Shown in pieces: positions 58,836 through 64,000 of a stretch of DNA of 64,000 bases. The position numbers and the translations under genes are program-made. The notes beneath the pieces were generated by a model. The model was not told the origin of the DNA and ran no database searches. It worked only from the letters and a program-made list of their open reading frames with translations. Every line of letters begins with the position of its first letter. Position 1 is the first letter of the stretch. Origin of the DNA: Bifidobacterium anseris (GTDB taxonomy: Bacteria > Actinomycetota > Actinomycetes > Actinomycetales > Bifidobacteriaceae); NCBI RefSeq assembly GCF_002860345.1, contig NZ_NMYC01000005.1, forward strand, positions 62,001-126,000. Reading direction: 5' to 3'.

Positions 58836-59228
58836 CGTCGGTGCGAAGCTGATTGGGGGCCGGCGGTGGGTTTGAGGCGTGGGGGTTGAAGTTTGTGGGG
58901 CGTTGGAATGGGTTGCTAGGTGGTTCACGGGGTTGTTGGGACGCTGTTGAGGGCGTGGAGGATGCCAACTGAGGCTATCTGAGGCTAGCTGAGGTCATAT
59001 CGGGAGGGGCGCGGGCTGTGTCTGCGCTGAGGGGAGCATCTTTGGGGAATATTGCAAGTATCGCCTTCAAAAACCGCCATTTCGCGGTGGTGATACTTGC
59101 GCTTCCGCCAGAAGATGCTCCCCCCCCCCTCAGCGCAGATATGGTTGCACGTGGCTTTCCTGTTATGTTCAGAGAGCCCGATTCGGTGTCTGCTGGCATG
59201 AAAACCCTTCGGACTGGCTGCAAGGACG
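58836..59228. other. Gene-free region with large hairpin
   Basis: Contains G-rich sequence after the preceding stop, three tandem 10-bp words CTGAGGCTAT/CTGAGGCTAG/CTGAGGTCAT at 58969-58998, and a nested hairpin (59021-59139). No credible gene. Confidence 0.5.
59021..59139. repeat. Nested 119-bp inverted repeat with C10 tract
   Basis: Outer arms TCTGCGCTGAGGGGAGCATC(TT) at 59021-59042 and its complement at 59112-59139, the right arm expanded by a run of ten C. Inner arms GCAAGTATC (59054-59062)/GATACTTGC (59092-59100), and an innermost ACCGC/GCGGT stem. Overall a long hairpin of MITE- or RNA-element type. Confidence 0.75.
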
Positions 59229-60074
59229 TTGAATGATGGCAACAAGATGCCGCAGCTCGGCTTCGGAGTATTCCAGGTACCGGATCTCGCGGTGTGCGAG
59301 CAGGCGGTTTCGGATGCGCTCGCGACCGGCTACCGGCTGATCGACACGGCGGCGGCCTATATGAACGAGGAAGCCGTCGGCGCGGCGATTGCGAAGAGCC
59401 CGGTTGCGCGCGAGGACATCTTCGTGACCTCGAAGCTGTGGGTCGACCACTTCAGCTACGAGAAGGCGAAGCAGGGCGTCGACGATTCGTTGCGCAAGCT
59501 CGGCCTCGACTACCTCGACCTGTATCTGCTGCACCAGCCGTACGGCGACGTCGCCGGTGCCTGGCGCGCGCTCGAAGAGGCGCAGCAGGCCGGCAAGATC
59601 CGCTCGATCGGCGTGTCCAACTTCGCGCCCGACCAGCTCATCAACCTCGAACTGATGAGCAACGTGAAGCCCGCCGTCAACCAGATCGAAGTCTCCCCAT
59701 GGTATCAGGAGAAGGACGAGGTGCGCTTCGCCGAAGAGCAGGATGTGCAGGTCGAGGCGTGGGCGCCGTTCGCCGAAGGCAAGCATCATATCTTCACCGA
59801 TCCGACGATCGCGGCGATCGGCGCGAAGTACGGCAAGACGAACGGTCAGGTGATTCTGCGCTGGCTGCTGCAGCGCGGCATCGTCGCGATTCCGAAGTCG
59901 GTGCACAAGGAGCGTATCGAGGAGAACTTCGACGTCTTCGACTTCGAACTCAGCGACGAGGGCATGGCTACAATCGCCGGTCTCGATAGGCATGAGAGCC
60001 AGTTCTTCGACCACCGCGATCCGACGGCCATCGTGAGCATCTTCGGGCAAAGCCTGCGCGCACTGCGTTCGTGA
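59229..60074 (+). CDS. Aldo/keto reductase
   Basis: A 281-residue AKR: FGVFQVPD, catalytic-tetrad region YRLIDTAAAYMNEEAVG, LYLLHQPYGD, IRSIGVSNF, and the C-terminal IPKSVHKERIEENFDVFDFEL that binds the NADPH phosphate. It reduces aldehydes such as 2,5-diketo-gluconate or methylglyoxal-type substrates; exact substrate unknown. The apparent start is TTG (LNDGNKMPQLG), only a few bases after AAGGA; most relatives start ~5 residues earlier, and the hairpin upstream may have displaced the original start. Confidence 0.86.
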   Translation: MNDGNKMPQLGFGVFQVPDLAVCEQAVSDALATGYRLIDTAAAYMNEEAVGAAIAKSPVAREDIFVTSKLWVDHFSYEKAKQGVDDSLRKLGLDYLDLYLLHQPYGDVAGAWRALEEAQQAGKIRSIGVSNFAPDQLINLELMSNVKPAVNQIEVSPWYQEKDEVRFAEEQDVQVEAWAPFAEGKHHIFTDPTIAAIGAKYGKTNGQVILRWLLQRGIVAIPKSVHKERIEENFDVFDFELSDEGMATIAGLDRHESQFFDHRDPTAIVSIFGQSLRALRS

Positions 60075-60228
60075 CGCGCAAGGGCGAACCGTTCAAGGAC
60101 GCGCAGCTCACGCGCGAGACGGTAGCGAAGTTCGCCGCCGAACTGCTGACCGGCAAACAGGACTACCATCGTGAATGCCTCGGCATCGTGAGCCCGGCAT
60201 CGAATGGGCGAAGCCGAGCTTCTACTGA
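60075..60228 (+). pseudogene. Possible oxidoreductase remnant
   Basis: Directly after the reductase, the frame encodes TRKGEPFKDAQLTRETVAKFAAELLTGKQDY and, after an apparent frame change, a protein-like ending IEWAKPSFY before TGA. The composition looks like a C-terminal oxidoreductase fragment, but the family was not identified. Confidence 0.3.
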
Positions 60229-60280
60229 GTCGCTGAGCGCGGCTCGCTGAGCGATGCTGAAATCAGCTGAAATCAACGGA

Positions 60281-60332
60281 TATGGGTGAGCCCCGGGCCT
60301 CCTCGCATGAGGAAACCCGGGGCTCACCCATA
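60281..60332. terminator. Very strong terminator between AKR and dps
   Basis: Perfect 17-bp stem (TATGGGTGAGCCCCGGG and complement) with an 18-nt loop. It separates convergent transcripts and can act in both directions. Confidence 0.8.
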
Positions 60333-60355
60333 ATCGCCGGCGGCTGAAAGTCATC

Positions 60356-60382
60356 GATGTTTCATGTTCCATGTGAAACATC
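60356..60382. other. Split parS-like inverted repeat
   Basis: GATGTTTCA and TGAAACATC, identical to the two halves of the parS site TGTTTCA-TGAAACA, but held nine bases apart rather than two. Located ~49 kb from dnaA, just after dps. Confidence 0.35.
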
Positions 60383-60418
60383 AGCACGATGACCGCCGCC
60401 GGTCGTTGGGCTGACGGC

Positions 60419-60901
60419 TCAGTCGATGAGGAACGAGCGCATGAACCACTGGAATTGCTCGAGCTTCTGCACGTGGTCCTGAATGATGTTGCTGCTCACG
60501 AAGTCGAGGTCGTCGAGTTCAGCGACGGCGGTGCGGTCGGCCTTGATGAACGAGTCGTAGTACTTGTCGAGCGCGCGCAGATAGTCGAGCGTGTTCTGGC
60601 GGCCTTCGAGTTCGAACTTGTCCCAGGTGCGGTAGCGCACGATGTCGTCGGCGCGGCCGGAGGGCGAACCGCCGAGCGCGGCGATGCGTTCCGCCGTCTC
60701 GTCGGCCATCGCGAGCACTTCGTCGACCTGCGGATCAAGCATCTCATGGACGGCGATGAAGTTCGGGCCGGCGACGTTCCAATGCGCATGCTTGAGCACG
60801 AGCGCAGCCTCCTGCTCCTGGCTCAGACGCTCCTGCAGAATGCCGATGGTCTTTTCCGAGGAGGCTTCGTCAAGTCCCGGAATGATGAATGACAGTGCCA
60901 T
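60419..60901 (-). CDS. dps: Dps ferritin-like DNA-protection protein
   Basis: A 160-residue four-helix protein with the Dps signature AHWNVAGPNFIAVHEMLDPQVDEVLAMADETAERI, which contributes the inter-subunit ferroxidase His/Asp/Glu, and a C-terminal helix ending FMRSFLID. It forms a 12-mer that oxidises and stores iron and shields DNA under peroxide stress. The start follows GGAACAACC-type leader. The parS-like element and terminator lie after it. Confidence 0.95.
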   Translation of the reverse strand: MALSFIIPGLDEASSEKTIGILQERLSQEQEAALVLKHAHWNVAGPNFIAVHEMLDPQVDEVLAMADETAERIAALGGSPSGRADDIVRYRTWDKFELEGRQNTLDYLRALDKYYDSFIKADRTAVAELDDLDFVSSNIIQDHVQKLEQFQWFMRSFLID

Positions 60902-60986
60902 GGTTGTTCCTTTCGGTATGTTGGCAGATGTTCTGCCTCGAGCTTACGTCCCATTGCCGTATGTTGGCTGAGCGTGAGCTGTTAGC

Positions 60987-62327
60987 CTAACTCTTATTCT
61001 CCTCATCCCCTTTGGATGCGCTGGCTTCATGATCGTACTGCTTGCGCACTTCGATCGTCTCGATCCTGCGGCCGTCGACTTTCGTTACGGTCATCGTGTA
61101 GCCGCCGTCCTCGGAGGTGTAGGTGTCGCCGACCTCGCCCATTTTGCCGGTGTGCGCGAGGAAATATCCCGCGACCGTCTCATACGGGCCGTCGCTCAGT
61201 TCGATGCCGGTGAGATCGGCGAAATCCTCGATCGTCATGCTGCCGTCCACGGTTGCGACGCCGTTGACGAACACCGTGCCGTTGCCGTTCGTCTTCGAGT
61301 GATCCTCCGGCAGGTCGTACTCGTCGCGGATGTCGCCGACGAGTTCCTCGGTCATGTCCTCGAGCGTGACGATGCCGTCGGTGCCGCCGTATTCATCAAT
61401 GACGGTGGCCAGATGGATGCCGCGTTTGCGCAGCAGCGCCAAGCTTGGCAGCAGCTTCGACGTGCCGGGCAGCGCGATGCCTTCGCGCGTCACGTCGGCG
61501 ACGGTCATGCCATCGGGATTCTGCACGTCGAGCAGATCGCGCACATGGACGAAGCCGAGGATATCGTCGAAATCCTTGCCGGAGACGGGGTAGCGGGAAT
61601 ACGGCATGTCGCGTACGAAGGCGGCGGCTTCGGCGAGTGGCATGTCCGCGTTGAGGAACGCGACGTCGGCGCGCGGGCGCATGACCTCGGCGACGATCTT
61701 CTCGGACGCGTCGAAGACGTCGTCCAGGATCGTGCGTTCATCGGTTGTCAGGTTCGAGTTCGAGCTGACGAGAACGCGCAGCTCCTCATCGGAGACCTCC
61801 GATTCGGTTTCATTCGGGTCGAAGCCGAGCAGACGGACGATGCCGTTCGTGTTCTTGCCGATGAGCCAGATGATCGGCTTGCAGACCTTCGCGAACGCGG
61901 AGATCGCGGGCACGACGGCGCGGGCGATCTGCTCGTTGCGCTGCATCGCGATGCGCTTCGGCACCATTTCGGAGATCACGATCGAGCAGTAGGAGATGAT
62001 AAGCGTGAGCGCGATCGTCGTGAGCGGTGCGGCCACATTGCCGGGCACACCCCAGCTCTCCACGACCGGCACGATGAACGGGGAGATCGACGATTCGCCG
62101 AAGGAGGCGGACAGGAAGCCGGAAAGCGTTACGCCGATCTGCACGGTCGAAAGGAACGTGTTCGGGTCGCGCGCGATTTTTGCGACGCGGGCGCCACGCG
62201 CGTCCTCCTGTTCCATCTGATCGATCTGCGAGCCGCGCAGCGAGACGAGCGCGAGCTCAGTGCCGGCGAAGACGGCGCCGAGCAGCAGGAAGACGAAGAT
62301 GAGCAGAATGTTCAAACCTAAAGACAT
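60987..62327 (-). CDS. CNNM/CorC-type ion transporter-associated protein
   Basis: A 446-residue protein: DUF21 membrane domain (residues ~1-190, starting MSLGLNILLIFVFLLLGAVFAGTELAL; QIGVTLSGFL), a CBS-pair (VMRPRADVAFLNAD; GFVHVRDLL; ATVIDEYGGTDGIVTLEDMTEEL), and a C-terminal CorC/HlyC domain (DFADLTGIEL...AGYFLAHTG). The family handles Mg2+ or Co2+ efflux; the older hemolysin label is misleading. It lies 85 nt downstream of dps on the same strand as its neighbour in reverse. Confidence 0.93.
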   Translation of the reverse strand: MSLGLNILLIFVFLLLGAVFAGTELALVSLRGSQIDQMEQEDARGARVAKIARDPNTFLSTVQIGVTLSGFLSASFGESSISPFIVPVVESWGVPGNVAAPLTTIALTLIISYCSIVISEMVPKRIAMQRNEQIARAVVPAISAFAKVCKPIIWLIGKNTNGIVRLLGFDPNETESEVSDEELRVLVSSNSNLTTDERTILDDVFDASEKIVAEVMRPRADVAFLNADMPLAEAAAFVRDMPYSRYPVSGKDFDDILGFVHVRDLLDVQNPDGMTVADVTREGIALPGTSKLLPSLALLRKRGIHLATVIDEYGGTDGIVTLEDMTEELVGDIRDEYDLPEDHSKTNGNGTVFVNGVATVDGSMTIEDFADLTGIELSDGPYETVAGYFLAHTGKMGEVGDTYTSEDGGYTMTVTKVDGRRIETIEVRKQYDHEASASKGDEENKS

Positions 62328-62370
62328 GTCTCAAGCGTATGTCATCGGCAGGGCAACCCGCTGCCAACCG

Positions 62371-62512
62371 GCTATCTGCGATTTTAGGGTGGGCCATTCC
62401 AGAGACTAAACCCCAAACCGTGCGGTTCTGAGCGCTTTTGCGCGCACGTGGTAGGTTTAAGGGCCTCTGCGACCCCGGTCTCCGAGGATACCCACCCTAA
62501 AATCGCGGATAG
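62371..62512. repeat. 142-bp hairpin between CNNM and carbonic anhydrase genes
   Basis: Left arm GCTATCTGCGATTTTAGGGT(GGG) and its near-exact complement at the right end (one mismatch in 22). Inside are smaller GC-rich stems (CCGTGCGG, GCGCTTTTGCGC). It fills most of the 213-nt gap after the leftward carbonic anhydrase gene. Confidence 0.75.
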
Positions 62513-62540
62513 GGCCGCACGGGCCGCTCGGGGCGCCTGC

Positions 62541-63224
62541 TCAGAAGCTGAGCACCTCGACCAGACCGGAATCCAGACGGTAGCGAGCGCCTACGATCAT
62601 CAGCTGCTCATGGGCGAGCGCCTCTCGGATGATCTCCGAATGCGTCACCAGATGCTCGATTGTGCGCGCGATGTTCACCTGCTCATAATCCTCGTTCGAA
62701 TCGAGCCCCGCCATCTGCGCCTGCCAGACGGACAGGCCGACGTTCTTGAGGAACTGCGAATCGGAGGAGAGGATGACCTCGTCGAGGTCCTCCATCAGCT
62801 GTTCGCGCACCACCTCCGATTCGTGCTCGTCCTCCTTGGACAGCTTCTTCACGAGCGCGTCGAGTTCTTTGACGCCCTGCTCCACGGCCGCGCAATGCTG
62901 ATGGCCGAGCACGACGAGCAGGCTCACATGCATCGTGCCGACCGCGTATTCGAGCGACTGCAGCACGGCGTCGTCGATGATCTGCCCGGCCGTGCGCACC
63001 GTGAACATGTCGCCCAGTCCCGCGTCGAAGATGATCTCCGGCGGCACGCGCGAATCTGAGCAGCTGAGCACGGCCGCATCCGGATTCTGCGCGTCAATGA
63101 GCGATTCGCGCGTCTCCTTGTCCTGCCATGGGTGTGTGGCGTTGCCTTCCGCGAATCGGCGGTTGCCGGCGAGCATGCGGCTCCATGTGCTGTTCGCGGT
63201 CGTCTCTTCGGTGTGCTCGGTCAT
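62541..63224 (-). CDS. Beta-carbonic anhydrase
   Basis: A 227-residue beta-class enzyme. Zinc ligands Cys55 (in CSDSRVPPE, with the Asp57-Arg59 dyad), His108 and Cys111 (GHQHC) are present. It interconverts CO2 and bicarbonate, supplying bicarbonate for biosynthesis in high-GC fermenters. The start MTEHTEETT follows AGAGGAGACACG. A longer frame upstream reaches 63446 but lacks a ribosome site. Confidence 0.94.
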   Translation of the reverse strand: MTEHTEETTANSTWSRMLAGNRRFAEGNATHPWQDKETRESLIDAQNPDAAVLSCSDSRVPPEIIFDAGLGDMFTVRTAGQIIDDAVLQSLEYAVGTMHVSLLVVLGHQHCAAVEQGVKELDALVKKLSKEDEHESEVVREQLMEDLDEVILSSDSQFLKNVGLSVWQAQMAGLDSNEDYEQVNIARTIEHLVTHSEIIREALAHEQLMIVGARYRLDSGLVEVLSF

Positions 63225-63631
63225 CGTGTCTCCTCTGGTCGTCGCGGTTCGTGCGTTACGGTAAATCATAGGGTCTTTGTCATCAGCGGATTGTTCACCG
63301 TGCGCAATCGGCGCCTGCGCGCCGCCGTATGGGCGTGGCTCAAGGCGTTGCGATGCGGGCGTCGACGAGCGGCCGGACGCGGGGCTGCCTTGGGCGGCGT
63401 GGCTCGTGCCCCGCAAAGCCGGGTGGTTACGGTTTTGCGTCATCAAGGTAATGATTTTCCGACACGCCTAAATTTGTTTAGTAAAGTCGGTAAATGGTAG
63501 AGTATGTGACATGACCGGTGCAGCGCAGTACCGATCGCGACAACCGCAGAGCACGGCGTCGGGCATGACATCAGGAATGACGCCATGGTTCACGCCAGAC
63601 ATAACGTCGATATCGCAATGGAGAGAACGAC
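63225..63631. other. Intergenic region between carbonic anhydrase and GPH symporter
   Basis: No gene. At ~63468-63500 CTAAATTTGTTTAG and TTTAGTAAAG form overlapping inverted words in an AT-rich patch, a plausible promoter/operator for the symporter, perhaps LacI-type as is common for bifidobacterial sugar genes. Confidence 0.4.
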
Positions 63632-63703
63632 ATGACGAGTACATCCAGCGAGACGGCACCGCAGCCGCCGGTAATGTCATCAACGTCCATCAAGGAGCAT
63701 GCC

Positions 63704-64000
63704 ATGCAGAGCGCAATCGGAACCGGTCCGCAGGAGCAGGCGCAGCGCCGGCGCGCGCGGCGTCAGAAGATCTGCTTCGCCTTCGGCAACCTCGGCCAGT
63801 CCGCGTTCTACAACGCGATGAGCACCTTCTTCATGACCTACGTCACGACCGCGCTGTTCGTGCGCGTGGACAAGGACGTCGCGGCCCGCATGATCGCGCT
63901 GATCACGTCGTTGGTCGTCGTCATCCGCATCGCGGAGATCTTCCTCGACCCGATCATCGGCAACATCGTCGACAACACGCGCACGAAGTGGGGCCGTTTC
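63704..64000 (+). CDS. GPH-family cation:sugar symporter, N-terminal part
   Basis: The first ~99 residues of a MelB/XylP-like transporter, cut by the window edge. Basic start MQSAIG...RRRARRQKI, then FAFGNLGQSAFYNAMSTFFMTYVTTALF and the RIAEIFLDPIIGNIVDNTRTKWG motif typical of the family (RxxExxxDPxxGxxxDxTxxxxGK-like). It imports a glycoside, pentoside or hexuronide. The chosen ATG has AAGGAG eight bases ahead; an in-frame ATG 72 nt upstream with GGAGAG gives a 24-residue extension. Confidence 0.88.
   Translation, partial: MQSAIGTGPQEQAQRRRARRQKICFAFGNLGQSAFYNAMSTFFMTYVTTALFVRVDKDVAARMIALITSLVVVIRIAEIFLDPIIGNIVDNTRTKWGRF

Overview
The window is a high-GC actinobacterial chromosome segment around the replication origin. 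The gene order (rpmH, rnpA, yidD, yidC, jag to the left of oriC; dnaA, dnaN, recF, dciA, gyrB, gyrA, DUF3566 to the right), GTG starts for both gyrase genes, and the following trhA, gdhA and mscL point to Bifidobacterium or a close relative. The species cannot be named from sequence alone.

Layout. Positions 1-7.75 kb: end of a class III aminotransferase, a GntR regulator, a HAD phosphatase, then a tightly overlapping five-gene operon (lipoprotein binding protein, two permeases, ATPase, Dcr2-like metallophosphoesterase) that looks like an import-and-dephosphorylation system for an organophosphorus compound. 7.9-10.5 kb: leftward jag-yidC-yidD-rnpA-rpmH. 10.5-13 kb: bipartite oriC flanking dnaA, with about ten DnaA-box-like sites. 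13-21.7 kb: replication and supercoiling genes. 21.7-35.6 kb: membrane proteins, glutamate dehydrogenase, an MFS exporter, MscL, a divergent DUF2207/zinc-ribbon pair, and a circularly permuted ATP-grasp/alpha-E plus transglutaminase pair. 35.6-36 kb: tRNA-Ala and tRNA-Ile. 36-46.7 kb: stress and detoxification genes (YgjP-like protease behind a LexA-like box, MerR/TipAS, FMN reductase, MarR-nitroreductase, UvrA-like ABC protein) mixed with genes broken by single in-frame TAG codons.

46.8-58.9 kb is an accessory, defence-like island: a broken HTH gene, a low-GC restriction-modification pair whose cytosine methyltransferase carries an N-terminal HTH, an unrecognised three-gene membrane-associated operon (one member TerB-like with 11-residue amphipathic repeats), a DUF1287 lipoprotein, an ATPase remnant, a Fic protein behind a perfect 32-bp palindrome, and a 714-residue protein that appears to combine a duplicated N-terminal domain, an S1-like OB fold, a coiled coil and a RelE/ParE-like C-terminus. 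59-64 kb returns to housekeeping genes (aldo/keto reductase, Dps, CNNM/CorC, carbonic anhydrase, start of a GPH symporter), with two large hairpins between them.

The most unusual non-coding signal is a family of tandem 53-bp repeats at two distant loci (21.74-21.90 kb and 44.31-44.47 kb), three units each, same orientation, both just upstream of a membrane-protein gene. All functional statements come from reading the sequence; no database search was run.
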